From assembly GCF_003012775.1 (NCBI RefSeq), contig NZ_PXYG01000010.1, positions 1-64,000 of the forward strand: a DNA stretch of 64,000 nt, written 5' to 3'. Both the position numbers and the translations under genes were made by a program. A model generated the notes under the pieces. That model saw only the letters and a program-made list of their open reading frames with translations, ran no database searches and was not told the origin of the DNA. The DNA is from Zobellella endophytica. GTDB taxonomy: Bacteria > Pseudomonadota > Gammaproteobacteria > Enterobacterales > Aeromonadaceae. Shown here in pieces: positions 32,087-42,732 of the stretch. Each line of letters begins with the position of its first letter. Position 1 is the first letter of the stretch.

Positions 32087-33508
32087 ATGTCACAGGCGGT
32101 TGCGGGTTTTGCTCCCCGTTCTTTACTGAGATTGGTACTGATAGCCTTCACCCTGGTATTGCTGCCGCTGATCCTGCTGGTCATTCAGAACAGCCGCAGT
32201 CTGGAGCAGGTTATCCAACTGGCCCAGGACGGCATCGAAAGTGCCGTGGTCGATACCCGGCGGGCGTCGGATCTGAACGATCTGGCGCTGGATATGGAGC
32301 GCACTATTCGCCGTTACGCGGTGCTGGAAACACCGGACCTGCGGTTGTCTTATTTGCGTCTGCTGGAGCGTTACCGGCAGGAGCTGGACAGCCTGCTGCT
32401 GGTGGTGGAGGCCGGCCCGCTGGCGGCCTCGCTGCAGGATCAGCTGATCGGGCTGGTCGACCTGGCCCAGGCCGGGGGGGAGCAGATCCGTGAACAGGTC
32501 GGGGTGTTCGATGCCTTCAACAGCGGAACCCTGGAGCTGGATCGACTGACCCGGGAGCAAATAGACGGGCGCATCCAGCAGGTGCGCGAGCACGTGATCC
32601 AGGTCCGTCAGCGGCTGTGGGTTCTGAGCGCCGCCTTGGGCGGTGCCAGCCTGTTGCTGGTGCTGCTCTTCACCTACCTGATTATCCGCCCGGTACGGCA
32701 GCTGGAACGGCGGATCCTGAGCCTGGGGGCCGGCGTCGAGCCGGACGAACGGGCCATCCGCGGGCCGGCGGAGCTGGTGGAGCTGGGGGAACGGCTGCTG
32801 TGGTTACACCATCGGCTGCGGGAGCTGGAGGCGCAGAAGATGCAGTTCCTGCGCCACCTGTCCCACGAGCTGAAAACGCCCCTGGCCAGCCTGCGCGAGG
32901 GTGCCGATCTGCTCGCGGAAAAAGTCACCGGGCCGCTGACCCAGGAGCAGGAGGAGATCTGCGAGCTGCTGGTGCACAACAGCTTTCGCCTGCAGGGCCT
33001 GATCGAGCAACTGCTCGACTATAACCGGGTGCAGCAGGTGCAGGTATATCAGGAGCCAGTGGCGGTGCTGCCGTTGCTCGAACAGAGCCTGGAGGCCCAC
33101 CGCCTGACCATCGAAAACAAGGCCATGCGGGTCAGTCTCGAACTGGATGAGTCACCGCCGATGGCGGATGGCCACCGGCTGAAGCTGGTGTTGGATAATC
33201 TGATCTCCAATGCGGTAAATTATGGCGATGCCGGCGGGCTGATCCGCATTGAGGCGAGGGCGCGCGAGGATGACTATTATCTGAGTGTCGCCAATAGCGG
33301 ACAACCCATACCGGAGCAGGACAGGGAACGTATTTTCGAGCCCTTTGTGCAAGGCAGTCAGGAGCGCACCGGGGTACTCAAGGGATCGGGTATCGGATTG
33401 AGCATTGCACGTGAAGCGGCCATCAGCATGGGGGGACGCTTGGCACTTGACACTTCAGTGGCAGATCTGGTCTGTTTTGAGCTCTGTCTGCCCAAGAGTA
33501 CGGATTAA
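32087..33508 (+). CDS. glrK: Sensor histidine kinase GlrK (QseE)
   Basis: A 473-aa inner-membrane kinase with two transmembrane helices (about 11-30 and 180-202), a helical periplasmic sensor between them, a HAMP-like linker, the H-box with His260 (RHLSHELKTPLASLREG), and the ATPase domain (LDNLISNAVNYG, FEPFVQGSQ, GSGIGLSIAREA). It resembles E. coli GlrK throughout. GlrK phosphorylates GlrR. The ATG at 32087 aligns with the E. coli start; in-frame ATGs 9 and 15 nt upstream cannot be excluded and no Shine-Dalgarno is strong. It begins 61 nt after the small-RNA terminator. Confidence 0.9.
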   Translation: MSQAVAGFAPRSLLRLVLIAFTLVLLPLILLVIQNSRSLEQVIQLAQDGIESAVVDTRRASDLNDLALDMERTIRRYAVLETPDLRLSYLRLLERYRQELDSLLLVVEAGPLAASLQDQLIGLVDLAQAGGEQIREQVGVFDAFNSGTLELDRLTREQIDGRIQQVREHVIQVRQRLWVLSAALGGASLLLVLLFTYLIIRPVRQLERRILSLGAGVEPDERAIRGPAELVELGERLLWLHHRLRELEAQKMQFLRHLSHELKTPLASLREGADLLAEKVTGPLTQEQEEICELLVHNSFRLQGLIEQLLDYNRVQQVQVYQEPVAVLPLLEQSLEAHRLTIENKAMRVSLELDESPPMADGHRLKLVLDNLISNAVNYGDAGGLIRIEARAREDDYYLSVANSGQPIPEQDRERIFEPFVQGSQERTGVLKGSGIGLSIAREAAISMGGRLALDTSVADLVCFELCLPKSTD

Positions 33509-33519
33509 AGGAACAATAA

Positions 33520-34017
33520 ATGACTAGATTGTGGGTATGTGGGGTGTTGGCGCTGGCCTTGTCCGGCTGTTCATTGCCTTTTTCTTTCCCGCCCCAGGCA
33601 CCGTCCGAACCGGTATCGCCTCCGGAACCCGAACACCAGGAGGTACTCGAGTGGCTGCAGCTGTCCGGCGAGGTAATGCACAGCAGCGACACCGAACTGC
33701 AGCGACAGCTCCAGTTGCTGCAACAGCCGGCGAACCGGGATGAGCTCAAGCTGGCGTTGTGGCTGAGCCATCCCCGGGCCAGCGCCGGCCAGCGGCAGCA
33801 GGCCCAGCAGCTGTTCCAGCAACGGTTGTCGTCGGCCGATCCCCGGTTGCAGCCGCTGCTTGCGGTGTTCCAGGCTTATAACCAGACGCTGCTGAACAGC
33901 CAGCGGCAGGTGGCGGAGCGGCAGCAGCAGATTGACAGCCTGACGCAAAAGCTCAACGAACTGGCCACCATAGACGAACAAATCAACGAACGCAGATATC
34001 AAGAGTCGGCGCAATGA
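33520..34017 (+). CDS. qseG: QseG-like outer-membrane lipoprotein
   Basis: A 165-aa lipoprotein: a signal peptide with lipobox LSGC (Cys17), a Pro-rich tether and a helical, Gln/Leu-rich C-terminus likely to form coiled coils. QseG (YfhG) contacts GlrK in the periplasm in enteric bacteria and promotes signalling. Its place between glrK and glrR is conserved. It overlaps the glrR start by 4 nt (ATGA). Confidence 0.85.
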   Translation: MTRLWVCGVLALALSGCSLPFSFPPQAPSEPVSPPEPEHQEVLEWLQLSGEVMHSSDTELQRQLQLLQQPANRDELKLALWLSHPRASAGQRQQAQQLFQQRLSSADPRLQPLLAVFQAYNQTLLNSQRQVAERQQQIDSLTQKLNELATIDEQINERRYQESAQ

Positions 34018-35354
34018 AGCGTAAAGCCAAAATCCTGCTGGTGGATGATGATGCCAGCCTGCTGAAATTGCTGGGGCTCAGGCTGAAGAGCGAAGGGTTT
34101 GCGGTGCAGACCGCCACCTCGGGGCCCGAGGCCCTGGAGCTGCTGGAGCGGGACAGACCGGATCTGGTGTTGAGCGACCTGAAGATGGACGGCATGGACG
34201 GGCTGGCCCTGTTCGACCGGATCCAGCGTCAGTACGTGGGCCTGCCGGTGGTGATCATGACCGCCCACGGCTCCATCACCGACGCGGTCACCGCCACCCG
34301 CTCCGGGGTGTTCGGTTTCCTGACCAAACCCATCGACAAGGAGGCCCTGCGCAAGACCATCAACGAGGCGCTGGCGGTGTCGCTGCCGGCCGACGACAAT
34401 GGCTGGCAGCACAGCATGCTGACCCGCAGCCCGGTGATGGCGGTGGTGCTGGAGCAGGCCAGGCGTATCGCGCCGCTGGACATCAGCGTGCTGATCACCG
34501 GCCCTTCCGGCGCCGGCAAGGAGCTGATGGCCAAGGCGATCCACGATGCCAGCCCGCGCCAGGATTATCCCTTCATCGCCCTCAACTGTGCCGCCCTGCC
34601 CGAGCAGTTGCTGGAGTCCGAGCTGTTCGGCCATGTCAAGGGCGCCTTCACCGGCGCCATCTCCGATCACCCGGGGATTTTCCTCGCCGCCCAGGGCGGC
34701 ACCCTGTTCCTGGACGAGGTGGGGGACATGCCATTGCCACTGCAGGCCAAGCTGCTGCGGGCACTGGAGCAGCAGGAGGTGCGGCCGCTCGGCAGTACCC
34801 GCAATATCCCGGTCGATGTGCGTATCCTCTCTGCCACCAACCGGGATCTGGTGGCGGCCATGGAGCAGAACCAGTTCCGGGAGGATCTGTTCTACCGGCT
34901 GAATGTGGTGAATCTGCGCATGCCGGCGCTGAAGGAGCGGCCCGAGGACATCCCGCTGCTGGCCCGCCACTGCCTGGAGCAGCTCAAGCAGCGCCAGGCC
35001 ACCCCGGTGACCGGCTTTTCGCCCGATGCCCTGTCGATGCTGGCGGCGGCCAGCTGGCCCGGCAACGTGCGGCAGTTGCTCAACGTGGTGGAGCAGGCGG
35101 TGGCGCTGGCCTCCTCCCCGGTGATCGGCCCCCAGCTGATCGAGAGCATACTGTCGGGCAACAGCGATCATTTTCCTACCTTCAACGAGGCCCGGGCCGA
35201 GTTTGAGCGGGTATATCTGAACAAGGTGTTGCGCATGACCGACGGCAACGTCACCCAGGCTGCCGGCCTGGCCGGACGCAACCGCACCGATTTCTACAAG
35301 CTGCTCAACCGTCACGGCATCGAAGCCAGTGCCTACAAGGACAAGGGCGACTGA
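34014..35354 (+). CDS. glrR: NtrC-family sigma-54 response regulator GlrR (QseF)
   Basis: A 446-aa activator. Receiver with acidic triplet at 11-13 and Asp55 (LVLSDLKMDGMDG), then the AAA+ core with Walker A GPSGAGKE, the sigma-54 contact loop GAFTGA, Walker B TLFLDEVGDMP, and WPGNVRQL, and a Fis-type HTH (NVTQAAGLAGRNRTDFYKLLNRHGI). It is close to E. coli GlrR, which activates glmY and rpoE with sigma-54. Translationally coupled to qseG. The likely local target is the sigma-54 promoter at 31890. Confidence 0.95.
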   Translation: MKRKAKILLVDDDASLLKLLGLRLKSEGFAVQTATSGPEALELLERDRPDLVLSDLKMDGMDGLALFDRIQRQYVGLPVVIMTAHGSITDAVTATRSGVFGFLTKPIDKEALRKTINEALAVSLPADDNGWQHSMLTRSPVMAVVLEQARRIAPLDISVLITGPSGAGKELMAKAIHDASPRQDYPFIALNCAALPEQLLESELFGHVKGAFTGAISDHPGIFLAAQGGTLFLDEVGDMPLPLQAKLLRALEQQEVRPLGSTRNIPVDVRILSATNRDLVAAMEQNQFREDLFYRLNVVNLRMPALKERPEDIPLLARHCLEQLKQRQATPVTGFSPDALSMLAAASWPGNVRQLLNVVEQAVALASSPVIGPQLIESILSGNSDHFPTFNEARAEFERVYLNKVLRMTDGNVTQAAGLAGRNRTDFYKLLNRHGIEASAYKDKGD

Positions 35355-35417
35355 CGAAAGATTTTTCCGCCCGTGGCGCTCCTTCTATAACGACGAAAGG
35401 TTATCGACGGAGCTCGC

Positions 35418-36437
35418 ATGCGGATTTACAGCAAGAAGAAATCGGATCTGAGTGAAAACAGCGTTACCCCCGAGGCCGTCTACCAACAGCGGCGGCGGAT
35501 CCTGCAGGGGTTGGGGCTGGGGCTGGGGACGGCGGCCCTGAGTTCGCCCGCCGGCGCCAGCCTGCTCAACAGCCTGCTGGGCAGCGGCCAGGAGCAGTCC
35601 GTCGCCGCGGCCACCCGGCCACTGACGTTCGAGCGACCCGAGGCCTACCGGTTGTCGCTGCCGCAAACCGCCGAAAAGGTGGCCATCAGCTACAACAACT
35701 TCTACGAGTTCGGCACCGACAAATCGGACCCGGTGCGCTACGCCCAGGACCTCAAAACCCGCCCCTGGACCCTGACCATAGCGGGGGAGGTGGCCAGGCC
35801 GCAGACCATCGACGTCTGGTCCTGGATAGAAAAACAGCGACTGGAAGAGCGCATCTACCGCCATCGCTGCGTCGAGGCCTGGTCCATGGTGATCCCCTGG
35901 CTGGGAGTGCCGCTGGCCGAGATCATCAGGGCCGCCGAGCCCACCTCCGGGGCGAAGTATGTCGCCTTCGAAACCCTCTACGATCCCGAGCAGATGCGTG
36001 GCCAGTCGTCCCGCTTTGTCGGCGGCGGCATCGACTATCCCTATGTGGAAGGGCTGCGCCTGGACGAAGCCATGCACCCGCTGGCCCTGCTGACGGTCGG
36101 TATGTACGGCAAGACGCTGCCGCCGCAGAACGGTGCGCCGGTGCGGTTGATCGTGCCCTGGAAATACGGCTTCAAGGGCATCAAGTCCATCGTTCGCATC
36201 ATCCTGACCGAACAAGAGCCGCCCACCACCTGGAACCTGCTGGCCGCCCACGAATACGGCTTCTATGCCAACGTCAACCCGACCGTGGATCATCCCCGCT
36301 GGAGCCAGGCCAGCGAACGGGTGATCGGCGAGGGTGGGCTGTTCGGCAGCGAGCGCCAGCCGACGCTGATGTTCAACGGCTACGAGGAAGAAGTGGCGGC
36401 GCTCTACCGGGGCATGGATCTGAGGAAGTTCTACTGA
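35418..36437 (+). CDS. msrP: Periplasmic methionine sulfoxide reductase catalytic subunit MsrP
   Basis: A 339-aa molybdopterin enzyme that repairs oxidised Met in periplasmic proteins. It has a twin-arginine signal ([17 protein letters not shown] at about 25-27), and the Mo-coordinating Cys151 in [14 protein letters not shown]. Other MsrP landmarks are [23 protein letters not shown], and the C-terminal [11 protein letters not shown]. It is exported folded by Tat and receives electrons from the overlapping MsrQ (1-nt overlap). Confidence 0.96.
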   Translation: MRIYSKKKSDLSENSVTPEAVYQQRRRILQGLGLGLGTAALSSPAGASLLNSLLGSGQEQSVAAATRPLTFERPEAYRLSLPQTAEKVAISYNNFYEFGTDKSDPVRYAQDLKTRPWTLTIAGEVARPQTIDVWSWIEKQRLEERIYRHRCVEAWSMVIPWLGVPLAEIIRAAEPTSGAKYVAFETLYDPEQMRGQSSRFVGGGIDYPYVEGLRLDEAMHPLALLTVGMYGKTLPPQNGAPVRLIVPWKYGFKGIKSIVRIILTEQEPPTTWNLLAAHEYGFYANVNPTVDHPRWSQASERVIGEGGLFGSERQPTLMFNGYEEEVAALYRGMDLRKFY

Positions 36438-37057
36438 TGAAGCTGACCCCGAGAGCCTTGCCGTGGCTCAAGGCGGCGTTGCACTGTGCCGCCGCCATGC
36501 CCTTGCTGTGGTTGCTGTGGGCCGTGCCGGCGGGGCGTTTCAGCGCCGATCCGGTGCCCGAGCTGCTGCAGTTCCTGGGGGGCTGGGCCCTGCGCCTGCT
36601 GTTGCTGACCCTCTGTGTGTCGCCCCTGGCCAGGTGGTGGAAGAACGGCGCCCTGATCCGGGTGCGGCGGCTGCTGGGACTCTGGTGCTTCGCCTACGCC
36701 AGCCTGCACCTCGGGGTGTGGCTGCTGCTGGACCTGCAGCTGGCCTGGGGGCAGATCGGCGCCGAGATCATCGAGCGTGGCTTCATTACCCTGGGGATGC
36801 TGTCCTGGCTGATCCTGCTGCTGCTGGCCGTCACCTCCACCAGGGGCTGGCAACGGCGGCTCGGCAGGCACTGGCAGGGGCTGCACAATTGGGTGTACCT
36901 GAGTGCGTTGCTGATCCCCATTCACTTCTGGTGGGGGGTCAAGTCCGGCTGGATGGAGCCGGCCCTCTACCTGGCGCTCAGCCTGTCCCTGCTGTGGTGG
37001 CGGCGCGAAAAGCTGACCCGCTGGCTGCAGCGGACGTACCAGACCCGGCGGCTTTAG
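36437..37057 (+). CDS. msrQ: Heme-binding membrane subunit MsrQ
   Basis: A 206-aa inner-membrane b-type cytochrome of the ferric-reductase-like family, six helices. Conserved His ligands lie in YASLHLGVWLL and in LHNWVYLSALLIPIHFWW. It passes electrons from the quinone pool to MsrP. It starts on the last base of msrP, so the two are coupled. Confidence 0.94.
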   Translation: MKLTPRALPWLKAALHCAAAMPLLWLLWAVPAGRFSADPVPELLQFLGGWALRLLLLTLCVSPLARWWKNGALIRVRRLLGLWCFAYASLHLGVWLLLDLQLAWGQIGAEIIERGFITLGMLSWLILLLLAVTSTRGWQRRLGRHWQGLHNWVYLSALLIPIHFWWGVKSGWMEPALYLALSLSLLWWRREKLTRWLQRTYQTRRL

Positions 37058-37098
37058 GCTACACTGGCGGCCGTTTCAACCAAGCGCCGGAGTAATGT

Positions 37099-37560
37099 AT
37101 GGACGATCAGTTGTGGGCCTTGTGTTTTCTTGACGAGGGCGTGGCCCTGTCCGTGATCAGCCGCAAGGAGACCCGTTGCCAGTGGCTGTCCGGTGAGGAT
37201 CAGGCCCGCCGGCACGTGCTGCAGGACTACCTGCATTACGTGGCCGAGCTGGGCGAGCTGGACGACGCGCAGACCGCCGTGGCCCGGGAGCGTTTCGCAC
37301 TGCTGATGGAACAGTACCCCGAACCGGAAACCCTGGTGGAATACCTCAACGATCTCACCGCGGGCCTGACCCGCATCGTCTGGTTCGGCCCGCTGTATGC
37401 GCTGGCCGAGGATTACAGCGACTTCGCCCTGGCCCTGCGCGCTCACTACTGGGAGGAGTACGGCGAAGGGGAGGAGGATCCCGCCACCCCGGTGCCCGAG
37501 GCCGACTGGTCTTACCTGGTGGATGCGATGGACGACTTCCTGTTGCACGGGGATTATTGA
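37099..37560 (+). CDS. Uncharacterised acidic protein (153 aa)
   Basis: A soluble, acidic protein (many Asp/Glu, several Trp) with no signal peptide, predicted mostly helical. Features include LHYVAELGELDDAQ and a C-terminal YWEEYGEGEEDPATPVPEADW. It has coding-like composition and a fair Shine-Dalgarno (CCGGAG 6 nt before ATG). I recognise no family or catalytic motif. It stands between msrQ and topB in the same direction, 41 and 56 bp away. Confidence 0.72.
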   Translation: MDDQLWALCFLDEGVALSVISRKETRCQWLSGEDQARRHVLQDYLHYVAELGELDDAQTAVARERFALLMEQYPEPETLVEYLNDLTAGLTRIVWFGPLYALAEDYSDFALALRAHYWEEYGEGEEDPATPVPEADWSYLVDAMDDFLLHGDY

Positions 37561-37616
37561 AGCCGGCCCCGCCCTGCTGCTAACCTGTATCCATATACAG
37601 TAACCATGTGTGCTCT

Positions 37617-39560
37617 ATGATCCTCTATATCGCCGAAAAGCCCAGCCTGGGGCGGGCCCTGGCCGAGGTGCTGGCCAAACCGCAGCAGAAGGGCGACGGC
37701 TTCATTCGCCTCGGCAATGGCGATGTGGTGAGCTGGTGTATCGGCCACCTGCTGGAGCAGGCCCAGCCCGACGCCTATGATCCCGCCTTCAGGCAATGGC
37801 GGCTGGAGCATTTGCCGATAGTACCGCGGGAATGGAAGCTGGAGCCCAAGGCGAAGACCCGCGCTCAGCTGAATGTGCTGAAAAAACTGCTGAAAGAAGC
37901 GGACCGTATCGTTCACGTGGGGGATCCGGACCGCGAAGGCCAGTTGCTGGTGGACGAGGTGATCAACTACTGCGGGGTGCCCGCCGCCAAGCGGGAGGCG
38001 GTGCAGCGCTGTCTGATCAGCGATCTCAACCCGGCGGCGGTCAGCAAGGCCCTGGCGGCGCTGCGCCCCAACCGGGAGTTCGTGCCCTTGTCGGTGTCGG
38101 CCCTGGCTCGCTCCCGGGCCGACTGGCTCTATGGCATCAACATGAGCCGGCTGTGCACCCTGCAAGGCCAGAAGATGGGCTACCAGGGGGTATTGTCCGT
38201 GGGCCGGGTACAGACCCCGGTGCTGGGGCTGGTGGTGCGTCGGGATCGGGAGATTGCCGACTTTCGGGCCAAGCCCTATTACGAGGTGTTTGCCCTGCTG
38301 CAGACCGGGGATGGCGAGCGCTTCAAGGCCAAGTGGCAACCCAGTGACGCCTGCCTGCCCTGGCAGGACGAAGAGGGTCGTGTGCTGTCCCGGCGACTTG
38401 CGGAGAACGTGATCCGGCGCATCGGCGGCCAGCCGGGCAAGGTGGTTGGCCTGGAGCAGAAGCGGCACCGGCAGGCCGCGCCGCTGCCCTATAATCTGTC
38501 GGCCCTGCAGATCGACGCCGCCCGCCGCTTCGGGCTCAGCGCCAAGCAGGTGCTGGATATCTGCCAGGCCCTGTACGAACGCCACAAGCTGATCACCTAT
38601 CCCCGTTCCGACTGCCGTTACCTGCCCGAGGAACACTTCCGGCAGGCCGGAGTGGTGAGCGAAGCCCTGGCCCGGGTCAGCCCCGAGCTGGTGCCGGCGG
38701 TGAGCGGGGCGGATCTGTCACGCCGCGGCAAGGCCTGGAACGACAAGAAGGTGGAGGCGCATCACGCCATCATTCCTACCACCAGGGCGATGGATGGCGA
38801 GCGGTTGTCCCGCGGCGAGCGGGATATCTACACCCTGATCGCCCGCCAGTACCTGGCGCAGTTTTATCCACCCTGGGAATATGACGACCGCCGGGTCGAG
38901 GTGGATATCGCCGGCGGGCGTTTCATCGCCCGGGCCCGCCAGCAGATCCATCCGGGCTGGAAGGCGCTGTTTGCCACCCCCGGCAGGCAGGAGGCCGAGC
39001 CGGAGGACGACCCGGAACTGCAGGCGGGGCTGCCCGCGCTGAGCGAGGGCGAATCCTTGTTGTGCGTACAGGGTGAGCTGCTCGACAAACTGACCCAGCC
39101 GCCCCGCCACTTTACCGACGCCACCCTGCTGGCGGCGATGACCCATATCGCCCGCTACGTCACCGACGCCGGGCTGAAGAAGATACTGCGCGACACCGAC
39201 GGCCTCGGCACCGAGGCCACCCGGGCCGGGATCATCGAATTGCTGTTCACGCGCGCTTTCCTCACCCGGGAAGGCAAGCAGATCAAGGCCACCGAGGCGG
39301 GATGCAAGCTGATCGCCAGCCTGCCCGATTCGGCCACCACCCCGGACATGACCGCCCGCTGGGAAGCGGTGCTGGACGCCATCAGCCGCAAGCAGGCGGG
39401 CTACCAGTCCTTCATGGCCGAGCTGGAGGCGTCGCTGCCGCCGTTGCTGGAGCAGGTGCGGCCCGAGTCGTTCCGTGGCCTGCAGGGGCGGGCGCCCGCC
39501 ACCAAGGGGCGTCGCCGGCGGCGGCCCCGGCAGGCCGCTGGCAGGAAGGCAACGGTTTAA
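37617..39560 (+). CDS. topB: DNA topoisomerase III TopB
   Basis: A 647-aa type IA topoisomerase that decatenates single-stranded or gapped DNA. It has the Toprim domain at the N-terminus ([15 protein letters not shown]; the acidic [13 protein letters not shown]), and the catalytic Tyr328 in [12 protein letters not shown], the same number as in E. coli. A basic C-terminus ([16 protein letters not shown]) replaces the longer E. coli tail. The ATG at 37617 matches the family start; an ATG three codons earlier has no better ribosome site. Confidence 0.95.
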   Translation: MILYIAEKPSLGRALAEVLAKPQQKGDGFIRLGNGDVVSWCIGHLLEQAQPDAYDPAFRQWRLEHLPIVPREWKLEPKAKTRAQLNVLKKLLKEADRIVHVGDPDREGQLLVDEVINYCGVPAAKREAVQRCLISDLNPAAVSKALAALRPNREFVPLSVSALARSRADWLYGINMSRLCTLQGQKMGYQGVLSVGRVQTPVLGLVVRRDREIADFRAKPYYEVFALLQTGDGERFKAKWQPSDACLPWQDEEGRVLSRRLAENVIRRIGGQPGKVVGLEQKRHRQAAPLPYNLSALQIDAARRFGLSAKQVLDICQALYERHKLITYPRSDCRYLPEEHFRQAGVVSEALARVSPELVPAVSGADLSRRGKAWNDKKVEAHHAIIPTTRAMDGERLSRGERDIYTLIARQYLAQFYPPWEYDDRRVEVDIAGGRFIARARQQIHPGWKALFATPGRQEAEPEDDPELQAGLPALSEGESLLCVQGELLDKLTQPPRHFTDATLLAAMTHIARYVTDAGLKKILRDTDGLGTEATRAGIIELLFTRAFLTREGKQIKATEAGCKLIASLPDSATTPDMTARWEAVLDAISRKQAGYQSFMAELEASLPPLLEQVRPESFRGLQGRAPATKGRRRRRPRQAAGRKATV

Positions 39561-39613
39561 CCCCGGCCGGCGATTGGGTACACTGGGCCGGCGTTTATTC
39601 AGGATGTTCCATC

Positions 39614-40648
39614 ATGTCGACGACCCCGTCATCCCTTATTCCTTTCAATACGTTCGGCCTCGAGCAGAGCGCCCGCCACCTGGTGGTGCTGGAGCAGCGG
39701 AGCCAACTGCAGACCCTGTGGCGGGAGCGTGGCGAGGAGCCGCTGCTGTTCGTGGGGGAAGGATCCAACCTGCTGTTCACCGCCCCTTTTGACGGCACCG
39801 TGCTGGTCAACCGGCTGACGGGCATCACCGTCACCGACGCCGGCGATGCCTGGCGGGTTCGGGCGGAAGGCGGGGAAAACTGGCACCGGCTGGTGTGCTG
39901 GACCCTGGCGCAGGGCATGCCGGGGCTGGAAAACCTGGCGCTGATCCCCGGCACCGTCGGCGCCGCCCCGATCCAGAACATCGGGGCCTACGGAGTCGAG
40001 CTGGCGCAGTTCTGCGAGGCGGTGGAAAGCTTCGACTGGCAGGGTGGGGAAATCCGCCACTGGTCGGCCGCCGACTGCCGGTTCGGCTACCGGGACAGCG
40101 TGTTCAAGCACGAAGCCGGGCATCACCTTATCCTGAGCGTGACCCTGCGCCTGCCCAAGGCCTGGCAGCCGGTGCTGGGTTATGGCCCCCTGGCGGAGCT
40201 GGGTGGACAGGCGTCGGCGCAGCAGATTTTCGAACAGGTATGCACCACCCGCCAGGCCAAGCTGCCGGATCCCAAAGTGCTGGGCAATGCGGGCAGCTTC
40301 TTCAAAAACCCCAAGGTGGTGCAGGCCCAGGCCCAGGCCCTGCGACTGGCCTGGCCCGAGCTGCCGGTGTTTGCGGCGGAGCCGGGGAGGGCCAAGCTGG
40401 CCGCCGGCTGGCTGATCGACAAGGCCGGCCTGAAGGGGGCCAGGGTCGGCGGCGCCGGCGTGCATGTCCGGCAGGCGCTGGTGCTGGTCAACCTGGGCGG
40501 GGCCACGGCCGAGGACGTGATCCGGTTGGCGACGCTGGTACGGGAGCGGGTGGAACAGCAGTTCGGGGTGCGGCTGGAGCCGGAAGTTCGGATGGTTGGC
40601 CGCCGCGGCGAAACCAGCCTGGACGAGGCGCTGGCATGTCTGAACTGA
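39614..40648 (+). CDS. murB: UDP-N-acetylenolpyruvoylglucosamine reductase MurB
   Basis: A 344-aa FAD enzyme that reduces UDP-GlcNAc-enolpyruvate to UDP-MurNAc in peptidoglycan synthesis. It shows the FAD-binding VGEGSNLLFT, GLENLALIPGTVGAAPIQNIGAYG, the DSVFK loop and the LGNAGSFFKNP segment with the catalytic Ser. It belongs to the type I (E. coli-like) group. The ATG at 39614 follows CAGGA; the frame is open far upstream but only as an overlap with topB. Its end overlaps birA by 13 nt. Confidence 0.95.
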   Translation: MSTTPSSLIPFNTFGLEQSARHLVVLEQRSQLQTLWRERGEEPLLFVGEGSNLLFTAPFDGTVLVNRLTGITVTDAGDAWRVRAEGGENWHRLVCWTLAQGMPGLENLALIPGTVGAAPIQNIGAYGVELAQFCEAVESFDWQGGEIRHWSAADCRFGYRDSVFKHEAGHHLILSVTLRLPKAWQPVLGYGPLAELGGQASAQQIFEQVCTTRQAKLPDPKVLGNAGSFFKNPKVVQAQAQALRLAWPELPVFAAEPGRAKLAAGWLIDKAGLKGARVGGAGVHVRQALVLVNLGGATAEDVIRLATLVRERVEQQFGVRLEPEVRMVGRRGETSLDEALACLN

Positions 40649-41598
40649 CACCGCTGCGGGAAGCGCTGCTCAAGAGGCTGGCCGACGGTCAGTTTCATTC
40701 CGGCGAACAGCTGGGGGAAGCCTTGTCCGTCAGCCGGGCGGCGGTCAGCAAGCATGTGCAGGCGCTGAAGGCGCTGGGGCTGGATATCTACAGCATTAGC
40801 GGCAAGGGATACCGGCTGGCGGTGCCCCTGCAACTGCTGGAACCGCCGCGCCTGAGCCGGGAGCTGGCCCCGGCGCGGGTCGAGGTGGTGCCGGTGATCG
40901 GCTCCACCAACCAGTACTGGCTGGAGTCCATCGGCCGGCTGAACCCGGGCGACGTCTGCCTGGCCGAGTGCCAGACCGCCGGCCGGGGCCGGCGCGGCCG
41001 GCACTGGATCTCCCCCTTCGGTGGCCAGCTGATCATGAGCCTATACTGGCGGCTGGAGCAGGGCATGGCGGCGGCCATGGGGCTCAGCCTGGTGGTGGGC
41101 ATCGCCGTGGTCGAGGCGCTGGCGGAGCAGGGCTTCGCCGGGGTCGAGCTGAAGTGGCCGAACGACTTGTATTACGACGGTCGCAAGCTGGCGGGCATCC
41201 TGGTGGAAATGTCCGGTACCGCCGGCGGCCCCTGCCATCTGGTGATCGGCATGGGACTCAACCTGCTGCTGCCCAAGGGCGAGCAGGAGCGCATCAACCA
41301 GCCTTGGGCCGAGCTGGCCGGCATCGCCGACATCCGGGATCGCAACGGCATGGTGATCGGACTGGTCGGGCGTTTGCACGACTATCTGCACCGGTTCGAG
41401 CGACAGGGTATAGCGGCCTTTCGTGAGCAGTGGAACCGGCTCGACTACTTCAACGGCAAGCCGGTGCGGGTGTTGATGGGAGAGCAGGAAATCCACGGCA
41501 TCGCCCGGGGGATCGACGAGCAGGGCGGGTTGCGGCTGGAAACCCCGCAGGGCATCCGGAGCTTCCTGGGTGGAGAAATTTCCCTGCGCGGCAACTGA
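40636..41598 (+). CDS. birA: Biotin--protein ligase and biotin operon repressor BirA
   Basis: A 320-aa bifunctional protein. It has an N-terminal winged helix (GEQLGEALSVSRAAVSKHVQALKALG, about 19-44), a catalytic domain with the biotinyl-AMP loop GRGRRGRHW, KWPNDLYYDGRKLAGILVE, and a C-terminal SH3-like domain. It biotinylates AccB and, as holo-dimer, represses bio genes. It overlaps the murB end, as in E. coli, and converges directly on coaA with no gap between stops. Confidence 0.96.
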   Translation: MSELTPLREALLKRLADGQFHSGEQLGEALSVSRAAVSKHVQALKALGLDIYSISGKGYRLAVPLQLLEPPRLSRELAPARVEVVPVIGSTNQYWLESIGRLNPGDVCLAECQTAGRGRRGRHWISPFGGQLIMSLYWRLEQGMAAAMGLSLVVGIAVVEALAEQGFAGVELKWPNDLYYDGRKLAGILVEMSGTAGGPCHLVIGMGLNLLLPKGEQERINQPWAELAGIADIRDRNGMVIGLVGRLHDYLHRFERQGIAAFREQWNRLDYFNGKPVRVLMGEQEIHGIARGIDEQGGLRLETPQGIRSFLGGEISLRGN

Positions 41599-42540
41599 CT
41601 ATTTTTTCAGCCAGACCTGCTCGACCTCGTGAGCTCTGCCCTTGGTGAGGATCAATTCGGCCCTGTCCTTGGTGGGCAGGATATTCTGCTTCAGGTTCTT
41701 GTAGTTGATTTCCTGCCAGATGCGGCTGGCGATGGTAACCGCCTCCTCTTCCGACAGCTGGGCATAGTGGTGGAAATAGGACTCGGGGTCGGTAAAGGCG
41801 CCGGAGCGCAGTTTCAGGAAACGCTCCACGTACCAGGTTTTCAGCAGCCGCTCGTCCGCGTCCACGAAAATGGAGAAGTCCACGAAGTCGGACACGAACA
41901 CCCGGTGCGGCTCGTGGGGATAATCCATGCCGCTCTGCAGCACATTCAGCCCCTCGATGATCACGATGTCCGCCTGTTCCACCACCGCTTCCTGATCCGG
42001 CACTATGTCATACACCAGGTGGGAATAGACCGGCGCTGTGACCCTGGGCTTGCCCGACTTGATGTCGGACACGAACTGCACCAGGCGGCGGATATCGTAG
42101 GACTGGGGAAAGCCTTTTTTCTGCATCAGCCCGCGCTGTTCCAGTACATGGTTGGGATAAAGGAAGCCGTCGGTGGTGACCAGCGCCACCTTGGGGTGTT
42201 GGGGCCAGCGTTCGAGCAGGGCCTGCAGGATGCGGGCGGTGGTGCTCTTGCCCACGGCCACCGAGCCGGCGATGCTGATCACATAGGGCACATGGTGCGG
42301 CTCCTTGCCGAGAAACTGATCCAGCACCCGGTTGCGCCGTTGCTTGGCCTTGACATAGAGGTTGAGCAGGCGAGACAGGGGCAGGTAGATATCCCGGACT
42401 TCCGCCAGGGAAACCTTGTCATTGATGCCGCGCAGACGCTTGAGTTCTGCTTCCGAAAGCGGCAATTGCACGGCATCGCGCAATTCTGACCAGGTTTCGC
42501 GGGAAAAGGCCAGATAGGGTGAGTAATTGTCTATCTTCAT
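41599..42540 (-). CDS. coaA: Pantothenate kinase CoaA (type I)
   Basis: A 313-aa enzyme of coenzyme A synthesis, feedback-inhibited by CoA. It has the P-loop GSVAVGKST (about 97-105), TTDGFLYPN, the substrate-binding YD and [29 protein letters not shown], and a C-terminal [19 protein letters not shown] at 42540 has AGGACA 7 nt upstream. Its stop abuts the birA stop, so transcripts converge; no clear terminator separates them. Confidence 0.96.
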   Translation of the reverse strand: MKIDNYSPYLAFSRETWSELRDAVQLPLSEAELKRLRGINDKVSLAEVRDIYLPLSRLLNLYVKAKQRRNRVLDQFLGKEPHHVPYVISIAGSVAVGKSTTARILQALLERWPQHPKVALVTTDGFLYPNHVLEQRGLMQKKGFPQSYDIRRLVQFVSDIKSGKPRVTAPVYSHLVYDIVPDQEAVVEQADIVIIEGLNVLQSGMDYPHEPHRVFVSDFVDFSIFVDADERLLKTWYVERFLKLRSGAFTDPESYFHHYAQLSEEEAVTIASRIWQEINYKNLKQNILPTKDRAELILTKGRAHEVEQVWLKK

Positions 42541-42732
42541 GGGCGTGTCCTGTATTGGCCCGGGGACGATACACCATGGTCCCGGGATGAACAAGGCTGA
42601 GCGTGGCACCGCCGGCGGCCCGTACCGGCGTGGGAAATCGGCCGGGGCGGCGGGAATACGGTGCAAAAGCGGGTTTTCTGACGCTTTTTTGTGCGCTTGA
42701 ACGCGGCGGTCGAAAAACTTGCCGCAAAGGTG

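Noticed and set aside
31876..32493. Open frame beginning in the small-RNA interval and running into glrK
   Set aside because: It has no ribosome site, and its downstream part is the wrong frame of glrK.
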